Positions 11,562-21,722 are shown, counted from the first letter of the stretch. The stretch: 64,000 nucleotides of DNA from Macrosoma leucophasiata (GCA_036365455.1 JAWQUS010000004.1:3417501-3481500), one strand, 5' to 3'. Notes: a model not told the origin generated them from the sequence alone. Numbers and translations: made by a program.

Positions 11562-11881
11562 AAAAAAACCGTCAAGTGCGAGTTCGACTCGCGTGGTGAG
11601 GGTTCCGTAATTTAAATAAATATTTTCGAAAATAATACAGATTTAAAATGCAGGGACATAGCGGTTACGGTGGTACCGGCAGGGGGGGTTATATTATTAA
11701 GAATTTTCGATTTAATTTGAATACTCAAACTTCTTATAAGTTTTCCAGTAATCTATAGGCAAAGAACTATTTTCCACATTTTTTTCAAAATTTTAAGTTC
11801 AGCAAATTGGCAGTGACAGACACACAGACGCACGAGTGATCCTATAAGGGTTCCTTTTTTCCTTTTAAGGTACGGAACCCT
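11562..11881 (+). mobile_element. GTTCCGTA repeat, copy 2
   Basis: Opposite orientation to copy 1: AAACCGTCAAGTGCGAGTTC at the left, then GTGAGGGTTCCGTAA, ending AAGGTACGGAACCC at 11880. The shorter interior differs from the 640-bp version at 18525. Confidence 0.7.
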
Positions 11882-12252
11882 AATAACAATACACTATTTT
11901 TTAAGTACAATCAATCTCCAAAAAAAAAGGTCAACGGTAAATAAAAACAAAAACATTTTTACGAATTTATTGCTACCGAACTGGTTTTTTGATGACCAGA
12001 AAAAAAGACCTTTTTGATTACCCCAAAAACTTGAACATTGTTCTTAATGAGAGGTTTTAGTGCTCATCCGAGGGGTCCTAATATAATTTACATGTCACAA
12101 TTTTTTTTATGGCCGACGTGAGATTTGTAATTTTTTGTTACAGAGTAAGTACGTTAAGAGATATTGTTATCGCGTATATTTTGATGGGATGTTGCTATGT
12201 ATCTGTTAGATTCTGTTTATAATAAACCAATTTATTATATTTTTACAAATTT

Positions 12253-12700
12253 TTGTCGTTGTTTTCATTATTGTGTGATTTATTTTGCATCAAAATAAAA
12301 CATGCACGTTCGTGCTGTTTAGGGTTTACTTATACTTTTTCCATACAAAATACAGTGTTTTTTATATTTCGTTGTGTGGTGAATATTAAGGGTTCTTTTG
12401 TGTTTCAGACTGCTTGCTTGACGGAAAAAATCTTACAAACGATGGGTAATGGCAATGACTCGGATATGGAGGTTTTTGAGGATTCTGACAACGAGGAAAC
12501 TGTATTTCAACCCGGCTGTCTTCAATAATCTATATGACCTCAATTTAGCTGAAGATCATCCTGATAATCAAAGAGATTAACAGGTGGAAGATAGTCAAGC
12601 ACCAAACACATCCGTACCAGCGCCTTCTTCCGTAGAACCGACAGTGGAGCATCCCAATAGCTCTGGTTCCCGCCCTCGCCACTGGAAAGTTACTTACTTG
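12253..12700 (+). pseudogene. Possible decayed ORF with acidic N-terminus
   Basis: A reading frame from an ATG at 12442 gives an acidic peptide (DSDMEVFEDSDNEE) and then stops. Shifting by one base continues a plausible Ser/Pro-rich stretch to about 12700, interrupted by a further stop. A pyrimidine-rich TTCTTTTGTGTTTCAG acceptor-like site lies at about 12393-12408, just upstream. Acidic, low-complexity N-termini of this kind occur in DNA transposases such as piggyBac-like proteins, but no catalytic domain follows. Identity unproven; it could be the remnant of a host exon or of a transposon. Confidence 0.25.
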
Positions 12701-12715
12701 AAATTAGCAGATTGC

Positions 12716-12905
12716 AAAAATGCAGATTCGTTGCCACCCCTGAGACCTTAGTTGATATGTCTCTGTGATAAGTTATTGCGGGGCCGTACTATTACCATCT
12801 AACCGGCACACGATAGTGCTGAACACTACCATTCAGCGGCAGATCGATTAGGTAATGCGGTGTTGCCTACGCCCTCGGGCTCCCACACTGGGACTCTACC
12901 ACCAG
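12716..12905 (-). mobile_element. SINE-B head portion
   Basis: Minus-strand SINE-B (TCTGTGATAAGTTATTGCGG, GATAGTGCTGAACACTACC, GGGACTCTACCACCAG). The tail portion is missing on the left side. Confidence 0.85.
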
Positions 12906-13099
12906 CCTCGGCCTTTAACCCGCGAACCTCGGTTCGAATGGTCGTTACACCACTGAACCAAATGGCTCCTCAAACTGATAAAGATGAAACTTGGTAAACT
13001 TGGGCTAATAATGGTACCTTCAGTGATGGAGTTCAAAGTTATAACCTAAACTACTTATCGGTAAGTGGTAGTGTTCAGCGCTATTGCGTTCCGGTCAGG

Positions 13100-13299
13100 A
13101 GGCCGACCGCCTAACTCAAATGGTTACGAGAGATGCTTTCGATTATTACGCTATCCTGTCAGTTTCGTACCGCCTAACTTTATCCCGGAAGTGTATTTGA
13201 CGGCAGGTACATACTTCGGAGCAAAATGTTTTAATAGGCGTTACGAAACTGACTAAATAACGTCATAAACGAAAGTATTAGAGTATGGTGGTCAGCCCC
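13100..13299. mobile_element. Palindromic MITE inside the SINE
   Basis: The left arm (GGCCGACCGCCTAACTC ... CTTTCGATTATTACG ... GTCAGTTTCGTACCGCCTA) is matched by the inverted right arm (TAGGCGTTACGAAACTGAC ... CGAAAGTATTAGAGTA ... GTGGTCAGCCCC). Arms are imperfect over about 75 bp. Boundaries are approximate because the right arm became part of the tandem unit. Confidence 0.55.
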
Positions 13300-13788
13300 C
13301 AGGTGGTAACGTGGTATAGCCATGTAATTTCAGAGCGAAATGTTTTAATAGGCGGTACGAAACTGACTAAATAACGTCATAAACGAAAGTATTAGAGTAA
13401 GGTGGTCAGCCCCCAGGTGGTAACGTGGTATAGCCATGTAATTTCCGAGCAAAATGTTTTAATAGGCGGTACGAAACTGACTAAATAACGTCATAAACGA
13501 AAGTATTAGAGTAAGGTGGTCAGCCCCCAGGTGGTAACGTGGTATAGCCATGTAATTTCCGAGCAAAATGTTTTAATAGGCGGTACGAAACTGACTAAAT
13601 AACGTCATAAACGAAAGTATTAGAGTAAGGTGGTCAGCCCCCAGGTGGTAACGTGGTATAGCCATGTAATTTCCGAGCAAAATGTTTTAATAGGCGGTAC
13701 GAAACTGACTAAATAACGTCATAAACGAAAGTATTAGAGTTAGGTGGTCAGTCCCCAGGTGGTAATGTGGTATGGCCACGTAATTTCT
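13219..13788. repeat. Minisatellite, five 114-bp units
   Basis: Units start at 13219, 13333, 13447, 13561 and 13675, exactly 114 bp apart. Each contains AATGTTTTAATAGGCGGTAC, AACTGACTAAATAACGTCAT, GTATTAGAGTAAGGTGGTC and CCCCAGGTGGTAACGTGG. The middle units are almost identical and the outer two carry most of the substitutions, as expected from unequal crossover or slippage. The unit joins the MITE right arm to flanking SINE sequence. Confidence 0.95.
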
Positions 13789-13949
13789 GTAGCACAGGGA
13801 CACCTAGTAATTTACACTTATGGAATGGTATTGCATGGGCATTGGAATATCTGTTTTTTTGTAAATATTTATAGTCCACAGTATTTACTTATCATCAATG
13901 TTAACTGTCTCACAACTGGTTTATCACTTCATGACATACAAAAAATTAA

Positions 13950-15577
13950 ATATACTTACCTCATGCCTTCAAAACAGTCAATATAAACTTTCGTTGAAAC
14001 GATTTAATGTGTTAATTAAGACCACCGTAGTCGTGTGTACTAAAAGAATGTCCTCAAATCTGTTAAAAACGTGATACAGTTATTACGTAACAGAAACATA
14101 ACTCACAATATCATCCAACCCTCAATTACTCTGAACTATAACCCGTGTCATTCTTTTAATTCTAACAAAATACAAGAATGCATTAACAAGAAACAAGTTA
14201 CTGCATTCTTAATTGTCGATAAAACAAAAGATCTTAACATAATGATGCTATTTGTAGTAATAGTATATTTTCTAGTGCAGTGATGCATACACGTTATTCC
14301 CACGTGTTGGGGACTGGTTAAACTTTTTCGGATGTCTTCGTTATCTGTGTGAGCTAAAATAGTAATTTATGAAATGTATGTAACGTAAGTTTCGGTGTCA
14401 GTTATTGTTATTTTGACGCAAGAAGAGTTTAGCTGAGTATGTTCTAGATTATTTTTGGTCCGTTCCGACGTAGTACCCATTCTAGCACGGTTATAAAATA
14501 TGATTTATACTATAATTATCATAATGATAAATAAATTTGGAAACAAGTGTTGTAGAGGCGCTGCTTAATAGCTACAGTGAAATTTTAGAGGAGGCTTTCC
14601 CGCAGCATAATAATTTTGTCTTGATATAATCGATCTGTAATATTATTTTATTACTCTCTCTTTCATTTCACAATTCACGTGAGCATCTAAAAATGCTGTA
14701 AAAATTATTAATAGAATATTTACGGTGTTTTTCATTTTGTCGGCAGCGTATTCCATTCATTGATTTACTATAATTTATCACGCTTTCGACACCATCGTTT
14801 TATTATTTATTCATTTTTAAATTTTATCTCTAAGTATCTAATGTTTCGATAACACTGCTGTTGGCAAGTCGTTCGCATAAAAAATAATTTTCTCTTGCTC
14901 ATAGATAACGACCATAATGTGAAGAAGACTATGTCTTGGTGCACCAAAACTGACATTTGATGAATGTAAAGAATTTAATTCATGTACCTATAGCCTTCGC
15001 ATGATAAACACGAATTCTATTATATTTTTACAATTTGAATGAAGAAAAACAAGCGGGAAGATTCTGAAGATCCATGAAATCTTAGGATCAACCGTAATAG
15101 ACATTCTTGATTATTGTTTTGTTTTTATCCAGCAGGAAGCGTTTTAAGCCTGATAATGAACACGATGACAATTTTTATTTGTTTGATTTTCATTAAAACA
15201 CTGAAACATAAAATACTGATGCGATAATGTGTAAAATGTCCCCCGGGAGCTAACGTTTAATATTGTTGTAAAAGATGCTATTATTGTAATTACGTATTCA
15301 GTTTTATGATGACAATTAAAGTTTAGAAAACATTATGCCGTACGCGTAATTTTAAATTTCATAATCATGTGTTTACAATTTCCGACGGCTAAGCCTTTGT
15401 TTTGGCTGGTGTTATGTAACGGGTGAATAAGCTTTTCCTTTTAGTACAAGATTTTAGATATTCTGCTTGAACGCGCTAATCTCAGAAACTACTATTCCGA
15501 TTTGAAATTCTTTCAGTGTTATTTATCGAAAAAGGCTATAGGCTATGTAACATCACGCTAAGATGAATAGGAGAGGG
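13950..15577. other. 1.6 kb AT-rich spacer
   Basis: No family match or exon signal seen. The 70-codon plus frame at 14071-14283 has no recognisable feature. Confidence 0.5.
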
Positions 15578-15593
15578 TAGGTAATATTTTTAG

Positions 15594-15968
15594 AAGCGCG
15601 CATGGTCTCGCGTCTAGTGTTGATCATAAGCGATCTACTTGGTTAAGCATTACGGGCGCGGTCGGATGTGTGGTGGGAGACCGCTAGTGGCAAATTTAAA
15701 TGCGCGTTTCCGTGATTCGGAGTGCACGTTAAGCCGTGGATCCCGGTTGCTATCGATAGATAGCAGTCACTAAACCTTGTTGGAGGCCTTATGGGCGGTT
15801 TGAAAACATCCGACTGCGGGTTGGCCACTAACCCTTATTTCCACCAATCCGCATTTAAGCAGCGTGGAGGAGTAAGCTCCAGGCCAAAAAGGGGAGAGAC
15901 TTGTGCCCAGCAGTGGGACGTATAATGGGTTGCCATTATTATTATTTATTATAGGTACCTAATTATTA
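15594..15968 (+). mobile_element. 5S rRNA-derived SINE, copy 2, with TSD
   Basis: Full-length head to tail: GCGCGCATGGTCTCGCG, the 5S-like AAGCATTACGGGCGCGGTCG, ATGCGCGTTTCCGTG, TAGATAGCAGTC, and 3' GCCCAGCAGTGGGACGTATA followed by an ATT-rich tail. A target-site duplication AGGTAA(T/C)ATTTT(T)A flanks it at about 15579-15592 and 15970-15982. The long duplication points to LINE-assisted insertion. Confidence 0.88.
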
Positions 15969-16349
15969 TAGGTAACATTTTAAACTCGCGAAGCCGGGGC
16001 GGGAGTCATTTAATAAAACTGTGATTTTACCATTACACACACTATATTCAATTCAAACAATCAATTATACAAATCACCACAAAAACACAGTAAACTGTCC
16101 ACATCCAAGTCATACACATAATTATCTAACATAATTGCATCACCCTACCGCAGTACAATGTCGGTGGACAATACTGGGCTTTGTCTTTAATTGGTAGCAC
16201 GTGGACGATTAGACATCTGGTCTTTCGGTATTTTAATGATACGATAGCTTGTTTTTGTTTTGTGTTCATTGAAATAAACCTGTTTTTCAACGTTGTAAAT
16301 CGTACATATTAAAATGAAATGGTTTTTAGTCATCTAAACGTTTTTTTAA

Positions 16350-16785
16350 TGGGCGCTCCACATTCACGCGAGAATCTCGCGAGAACGCAAGAACAACACC
16401 AGAAACGTGAATGTGGAAATGTTCTCCGATTTTCGTCGGTTTTTTGGCGCAAGACAAAAGAGCGAAGAACACGAGAACTATACGAGAACTTGTATTGAGT
16501 CTGCAGTCTGCACTCGTATGTAGCGAGCACCAGTAGCGAGCGATTCGCCGGATAGAACATATGCGTGGTTTTTAATGAACATATCAATAAGAGCCGGATT
16601 TTGTTTACTCCTTTTTAATTTGTTTTTTATCTATAATTAAGAGTAATTATAATATGAAAATGCGCATAGCAATAAGCTTGTCGCGCCTGTTACTTTTGCG
16701 AATGTGTACCCAACGAAGTTCTCGCCGAGATTCTCGCCGAGATGTCAAGCGTGATTTTCGCGTGAATGTGAGATTTCGTGGGCAG
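16350..16785. mobile_element. MITE-like element with CACATTCACGCG ends
   Basis: Inverted termini: CACATTCACGCGAGAATCTC at left pairs with GATTTTCGCGTGAATGTG at right. Second-level blocks TCTCGCGAGAAC and TTCTCGCCGAGATTCTCGCC lie just inside. The interior is noncoding. TSD not resolved, so the superfamily is open and the outer boundaries are approximate. Confidence 0.6.
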
Positions 16786-16801
16786 ACTGTCTAGTTTACA
16801 C

Positions 16802-16908
16802 TAGAGTAGAGTTTCAGTGTTCGAACTCGAGGGTGTATATAACCTATTCTATCTGTCACAAAATGTCAGTGTTAGTTGTTTACCACTTCCATTGCATAAA
16901 AAAAACCT
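16802..16908 (+). mobile_element. Internally deleted SINE-B
   Basis: Head-like TAGAGTTTCAGTG ... ACTCGAGGGTGTATATAACC ... CTATCTGTCA joined directly to tail-like GTTGTTTACCACTTCCATTG and an A run. The central ~180 bp are missing. Confidence 0.7.
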
Positions 16909-16938
16909 GCAATAATTTATCTTAGCAACTATAATTCT

Positions 16939-17289
16939 GGAGTTTTGGCGGGAACCTCGAAAGAGGCCTGTGGTGCTCTCGTGGTGTATTTTAGAGTTAT
17001 ATTTAATAAAGTTGATGGCGTTTTGTTTGATACAGGTTTATGACAGTGCTCGTATATAGTGAAATAGAATAACAGTGCGAAAACATGGCTTTTCAGGTTG
17101 CCTCCAAAACTTCATTAAAAATGTTCTGGTAAAGTAGCCATCGCTTTACTCGAATTACTGACTGTGACTCTGACTGACTGATAATTGACCGACTGACTCT
17201 TAATTTTACGCTGCTTATGAAAAATTACGAAGTATCGTTTTACTTGACACTGGCAATATGCGTAATAGCGATGCCATTATATTAAAAAA
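16939..17289 (+). mobile_element. Repeat E copy 2
   Basis: Same start (GGAGTTTTGGCGGGAACC) and end (GCGTAATAGCGATGCCATTA then A-rich) as 10279-10679, with shared blocks TATAGTGAAATAGAATAACA and AAGTAGCCATCGCTTTACTC. Differences include a 20-nt internal indel and a shorter AT tract. Confidence 0.65.
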
Positions 17290-17362
17290 CTATGATTCTC
17301 AAGTAAGTGACTTTGACGTCTTTTTGAGAATAAATGTCTTTAAACCCATCAACTAAGGTCTC

Positions 17363-17409
17363 CCTGAGCGAGAAAAAAAAGCATTTACCTTTTTTTCTAC
17401 TCGCTCAGG
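17363..17409. repeat. Hairpin with CCTGAGCGAG arms
   Basis: CCTGAGCGAGAAAAAAAAG at 17363-17381 pairs with CTTTTTTTCTACTCGCTCAGG at 17389-17409, apart from a 2-nt bulge. This is too short for a normal MITE and may be a relic or a template-switch scar. Confidence 0.75.
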
Positions 17410-17801
17410 CAATTTCGTAGGTATAATAATAATGTAGATTGACATGATATTATCAAAGGTGAGTAAAATAAATATTTTGTGACAAGACGAATTCTAAAAT
17501 TTAGTTTACCTAAATCAAATTAAATTATATAAATTATTTCATTCAGACAAGTTCTGTTTAGTATTCAGATCCAAAATCAATTTAATGGCAATATGTAAAT
17601 AATATGATCTATCACAGCGATGTAAGGTGAACGCCGGCGCCTGCGCCTAGGCAGCTCTACTGACACACAAACATACTGGAAAGGTTGCTCCTTGACATTT
17701 CCAATTGTTTGATGCACAATCAGTTGATTGAAAGTCGTAGGGGCTTTTCCTTTTCATATTCAAATGTGAATTTGTGCGGAAGTATTGTAGTTATCCATTG
17801 T

Positions 17802-17866
17802 AGATGTCTATTGGCTGAAGTCATCACTTAACATTAATGTCAGCTGCATACTTGTTTGCCAGGTGA
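17802..17866 (+). mobile_element. SINE-A/B tail fragment
   Basis: GATGTCTATTGGCTGAAGTC ... ACTTAACATTAATGTC ... CTTGTTTGCCAGG; no A tail remains. Confidence 0.7.
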
Positions 17867-17920
17867 AGTGTATATGCGTGGTGACGTGATTACGATGCAC
17901 TTAAATTTACTAACGTATCG

Positions 17921-18227
17921 TATCTTCACGCCTGTAATCCCTGAACGGGTAGACAGAGGTAAATGCATGCATTCAAGCATACCTACACGCAAACACCTAC
18001 GATACGCCGGTTACGTTTTGGCTCATGTAATATGGTGTCGAGCCTATTGATACTCTCGGGCGCATTACCAAACTCCGACGTACTGGGAAACTTCCAGAAA
18101 ATGGAAAGTCCCAACAGAACCAAAGATAAAGGATTTTGCACCGTTATCTCTGATGTCCCTCGACCCGGGAATCGAACCCAGCGTTGTAGTAGTGGCCTGC
18201 TACCACTAGGCTTCTGAGGCAATTACA
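17921..18227 (-). mobile_element. SINE-C copy (near full length)
   Basis: Minus strand: tRNA-like head at 18150-18227 with A-box-like AGCCTAGTGGTAGC and B-box GGTTCGATTCC. The body follows (TATCTCTGGTT-like, ATTTTCTGGAAGTTTCCC), then the tail CTCTGTCTACCCGTTCAGGG ... GGCGTGAAGATA. Confidence 0.88.
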
Positions 18228-18524
18228 GTTACTTACATTACCTACTTGCAATTAAACAAAACAAAGGCACACACACGTAATAAACCGTAAAAAATACCAT
18301 TTCTTCTATCACACGAGCAAGAACACAAACAAAAAGAATCTCAAGATCACCCTATTCATGGTTTATCGACCGTGAAATAGCTCTGACATCTCATTTCAAA
18401 CACGTAATTTTTACACGTTCTAATTGTGGTTTTATGCTCAATAAAATTATTACAATTACGTTAACTAAAATCAAGGGTTAAAACTGGTTTAGCGAGATGT
18501 TGGAGTGCACTTGATTCCCCTTTT

Positions 18525-19169
18525 TAGGGTTCCGTAGTAAACAAGGAACCCTTATAGTTTCGCCATGTCCGTCTGTCTGTCTGTATGTCTGTCTGTCTGT
18601 CTGTCTGTCCGTCCGTCCGCGGTTTAGCGCAAAAACTATAAGTACTAGAGACTTGAAATTTGACACAAGTATACACCTTAATTACGCCGTCAAAGTGGTA
18701 GAATAAAAACGTGAAAAAAAATATTTTTAGGGTAACCTACAAGCAACGCGCGGATTTATTTTTTTATTTTCGATTTTCATATAGTGTAGATATCATTGGA
18801 TAGGTCTTTTAAAAATATTATAGGTGTGTCAACATCATTTTTCGATTTAGTTAACTGTTTGTGACTTATTATGTTTTAAAGTGCAAATTTTCGTTACAAT
18901 CAATCCCTCCCCCCTACAGACCAAACGGTTGTTGTTAGAAATTCAAACGTTACGGCAATAGTAGCTACATATAACAAAATTAAAAGGAAAACTATCACAC
19001 CTAAGTTGGCCCTGCAAGTTTGTAAGTAATAGTTGACCAAATGTATTTTACTAGAAAATTTCGAACAACTCCATAGAAAATACTTATTTATTTTTTTAAT
19101 TACATCTCTTACTCTGTAACTACGGAACCCTACACTGCGCGTGGCCCAACACGCACTTGACCGGTTTTT
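18525..19169 (-). mobile_element. GTTCCGTA repeat, long form
   Basis: Starts AGGGTTCCGTAGTAAACAAG and ends CACGCACTTGACCGG then TTTTTA. The interior (CGCCGTCAAAGTGGTAGAAT, CATTGGATAGGTCTTTTAAA, CAAACGGTTGTTGTTAGAAA, ACGTTACGGCAATAGTAGCT) is shared with 35155-35650. No coding frame persists in both copies. Unassigned class. Confidence 0.75.
18566..18618. repeat. CTGT/CCGT microsatellite
   Basis: Runs of GTCTGTCTGTCTGT and GTCCGTCCGTCCG inside the GTTCCGTA repeat. The same motif occurs at the equivalent place in copy 1 (near 7575), so it is a built-in part of the family. Confidence 0.85.
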
Positions 19170-19271
19170 ATAGCTAAACTAGCTATCCCGTTGGATTTCG
19201 TACCATCTTAGCAGTACAAAAATAGTTTAAAATCACAAAAATCATGAAATATCGATCTAGCCGTTTCTAAA

Positions 19272-19404
19272 GACGACCCGGTTAGTCCAGCGGTGTGAGA
19301 TGACCGTTTGATTCGAAGGGTCGTGTTTGTGTATGTGTTGTATGTGTACAACGGCACCCACGACACAGGTTTATACCTACTGTGGGCTGTGAGTGTAAGC
19401 GTAT
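19272..19404 (+). mobile_element. SINE-D copy (tRNA-derived), B-box damaged
   Basis: GACGACCCGGTTAGTCCAGC with an A-box-like TTAGTCCAGCGGTGTGAG, then GACCGTTTGATTCGAAGGGT. The B-box segment present in the other copy (42357-42555) is deleted. The 3' part GTACAACGGCACCCACGACA ... CCTACTGTGGG is retained. Confidence 0.75.
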
Positions 19405-19487
19405 TTTATTTTAGCGTATTTTAAAGAGAATTTTATAATTTGACACATGAAGGCAATTATATATATTCTTATGTGAATATTGTGTAT

Positions 19488-19630
19488 GCCTGGGTCGCAC
19501 CATGGTATTTGTTAACGTTAAAGTAATTGTAAAATTTCACATCCTTCTCTGACTTTAAGAAATCTGTTAAAGTTAGAGAGGGATGTAAATGTTAAAATAA
19601 CTTTAATAAAAGTCGTGGTGCAACCCAGGC
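19488..19630. mobile_element. 143-bp MITE with GCCTGGGT ends
   Basis: Termini GCCTGGGTCGCACCATG and CGTGGTGCAACCCAGGC are inverted. The inner arms also pair (GTTAACGTTAAAGTAATTGT versus AATAACTTTAATAAAAGTCG loosely, CTCTGACTTTAAGAAATC versus CTGTTAAAGTTAGAGAG). TA occurs next to both ends, so a TA duplication is possible though offset by one base. Confidence 0.75.
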
Positions 19631-19759
19631 TACTTGTGGTTGTTGTGTGGTAAATTATTTTAGCCCTATTTTGCGCAGAAGTTCCCGAACAATTACCGTT
19701 TCAAACTCAGTTCTTAAATTTGTATTAATCCCTCTACTTAATCTAACTATTAAAGGATG

Positions 19760-20064
19760 TTCCATATTATTTCGCATTAACACATGCTTGTGAAATATAT
19801 ATTTATTTTTTTAAAGAAAAATGGAAAGAAAAATTTGACTTCAGGCGAGGCCAACCATGTTGCCTAACTAGCATAGTTGGTAATAGATGGCGCTGCTGCT
19901 ACCATAAAGCAATGCAATAGATGTGAAGGAAAGATTTGACAAATCGGGCAGGGCTTCAGTAGCTCAATTGGAAGAGCGGCTGTACTAGATTCCCAGTAGG
20001 TCACGAGTTCGAGCCTCGCCTGAAGTCAAATTTATCTTTCCATTTTTCTTTAAAAAAATAAAAA
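19760..20064 (+). mobile_element. FB-SINE copy 2, fold-back, 12-bp TSD
   Basis: Flanked by perfect TATTAAAGGATG at 19748-19759 and 20065-20076. The 3' part holds the tRNA-like core (CTTCAGTAGCTCAATTGGAA ... CTAGATTCCCAG ... ACGAGTTCGAGCCTCGCC) and then TGAAGTCAAATTTATCTTTC and an A-rich end. Near the 5' side (19804-19850) lies the inverse of that end: AAAGAAAAATGGAAAGAAAA then TTTGACTTCAGGCGAG. The whole unit can therefore fold back on itself. The 5' lead TATTATTTCGCATTAACACA is shared with copy 3. Confidence 0.85.
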
Positions 20065-20076
20065 TATTAAAGGATG

Positions 20077-20551
20077 ACAGATATTTTTAAATGTAGAGAT
20101 ATAAATGTAAATAATATAAAAAATATTAAAACAAAAATTATGGGTAAATTCTAACTTGACAATAGTTCGTTGGTGCCCCGATAGATGGCGCTAGTAGTAT
20201 CGTTTTTGTTTGTGTTTACATGTTCTTCTTTTTTTTAAATAGAAGTTACCAGGCGACATAAAAATGTGTTAATTTGTATTGCTTTTAATAAATAGATATT
20301 GTTTTTAAGCTTTTAATTTGGTTAGCTATAAATTATGCCTACTAATTACTAAAACCAAGACACATGAAAGGTCCATAAATCATCAATAGAAATTGTCTTA
20401 CAAAGTAAAAAAAGAAATAATAAAACATAAAAGACAAGTTAAAAAAGACTTGATTAACTCAGATTCAAAGCAATTTAGGCTACATACCTACATGTTGACC
20501 TCCGATTTTTGTGTAGATATCTATAAGTTAATTACATTATTTTTCTGTATC
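20077..20551. other. AT-rich spacer
   Basis: Contains GATAGATGGCGCTAGTAG at about 20180, a motif also present at 19887 and 33697. Nothing else recognised. Confidence 0.45.
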
Positions 20552-20840
20552 TTTTTTATATGTAATGAAAGTGGCCAACAAGCGTGAAGTTCACATTGAT
20601 GTTAAGTGATGACAGCAGCCTATAGACACCCACACAGTGACCAGAGGTCAAAACGCAGATGCGCTGCCACTCCTGAGGCGGTGTTATGCCTCTGTGCCGG
20701 CAATTACAGGGCCGTACATTACGATAGTGCCGCTAAATGGTAGTGTTCACAATACCATTTAACGGCAAGTATGTATATTACGGTGATGCCACCGCATTAC
20801 CTACGCCCGCGAGCTCCGTCACTGGAGCTCTACCACCAGT
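20552..20840 (-). mobile_element. SINE-A, full length, with internal inversion scar
   Basis: Poly-T side at 20552, head at 20840 (GGAGCTCTACCACCAGT). At 20721-20767 the normal CACCTGACCGGAACA stretch is replaced by a small palindrome: TGCCGCTAAATGGTA at 20728-20742 versus TACCATTTAACGGCA at 20753-20767. Confidence 0.88.
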
Positions 20841-20853
20841 CAAAACCACAAGT

Positions 20854-20896
20854 CCCGCACCTTGTGCACTATCTTATATAGTGTACAAGGTGCGGG
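20854..20896. repeat. Hairpin, 18-bp arms
   Basis: CCCGCACCTTGTGCACTA at 20854-20871 pairs with TAGTGTACAAGGTGCGGG at 20879-20896 with one mismatch and a 7-nt loop. Confidence 0.85.
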
Positions 20897-20934
20897 CCCA
20901 ACATGGATCTTGTCCTTTAATTATACTGGTGGCA

Positions 20935-21146
20935 GAGCTCCAGACTCCAGTGTAGGGATTCGAGGGCGTAGGCAGTAGGCACCACCGCATAATCTAATCT
21001 ATCTAAAAATAGTGTTCAGCACTATCGTGTTTCGATAAGATGGTAATGTATGGCCCCGTAATAACTATCACAGACATAACAACTAAGGTCTCAGGAGTGG
21101 CAACGCATTTGTCTTTTTACCTCTGGTTACCATCTTCCTTACATAA
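20935..21146 (+). mobile_element. SINE-B copy with shortened tail
   Basis: ACTGGTGGCAGAGCTCCAG, GTAGGGATTCGAGGGCGTAG, TGTATGGCCCCGTAATAACT, CTAAGGTCTCAGGAGTGGC, then a jump to CCATCTTCCTTACATAA. The middle of the tail is deleted. Confidence 0.8.
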
Positions 21147-21301
21147 GGTAATTTCCGGCACAGAGGCATAACACCTTAGGCCTCAGTGGTAACGCATCTG
21201 TATTTTGATCTTGTTCTTTGTGTGGGTGTCTAGGCTTCGGTTATCACTTAACATCCATGTGAACTACATGCTTATTTGCCACTTCCATTACATAAAAAAA
21301 A
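21147..21301 (+). mobile_element. SINE-A 5'-truncated copy, directly abutting
   Basis: Starts at GGTAATTTCCGGCACAGAGG, immediately after the A-end of the preceding SINE-B, and runs to TTCCATTACATAAAAAAA. It is either a tandem insertion into the older A tail or a recombinant between subfamilies. Confidence 0.8.
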
Positions 21302-21615
21302 GAAACACTTTTGGACCCACGTTAGACATTCACCTGAACTTCAACATTCTCAAAACAAGTAAAGGGTAGACAACTAGACAAGTGAGACTATTGTTGAAGT
21401 GCTAATTTTATCCATAAATATAACAATTGCATAGTGGACGAGCGACTAAGGTGTTTTATTGCTCGGAAAATAATCGTGGTTGGGTTTAATCCATAAAACA
21501 TGATGAGGAATAAATTGAGATCTCAGGAATAGTTCAACTGTTAGTTGGTACAGATTAGCTAATGCTTTTAAAAATGTATGGGAATTTTATTTAATTCGAT
21601 TTACGATTAGATTGT

Positions 21616-21722
21616 TGTATGTATGTATGTATCTTCACGCCAGGTCCCTAACGGGGTAGGCAGAGAGTGTAGAGCGCCAGATATCCCGGTTCAGACAAAC
21701 CTCTCGTGCCTCGTCTACCTTC
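21616..21722 (-). pseudogene. LINE-Y C-terminus and 3' end
   Basis: Minus strand encodes KVDEAREVCLNRDIWRSTLS then AYPVRDLA and a stop, followed by GGCGTGAAGATACATAC and a short ATAC-repeat 3' tail. This is the clearest LINE-Y 3' end in the window and defines the family's terminus. The rest of the element is absent. Confidence 0.75.

Larger units (their letters stand above)
13008..13949 (+). mobile_element. Decayed SINE hosting a MITE and a tandem array
   Basis: Head remnants at 13008-13100 (GTAGTGTTCAGCGCTATTGC, TTCCGGTCAGG). The SINE resumes after the array at about 13757 (CAGGTGGTAATGTGG), and its tail is at 13846-13949 (TTTATAGTCCACAG, TTACTTATCATCAATG, CTTCATGACATACAAAAAA). Between them lie a MITE-like insertion and five 114-bp tandem units, both listed separately. 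Confidence 0.7.

Noticed and set aside
13219..13788. CRISPR-like array
   Set aside because: Units are contiguous 114-bp tandem copies without unique spacers, in a eukaryotic repeat context.
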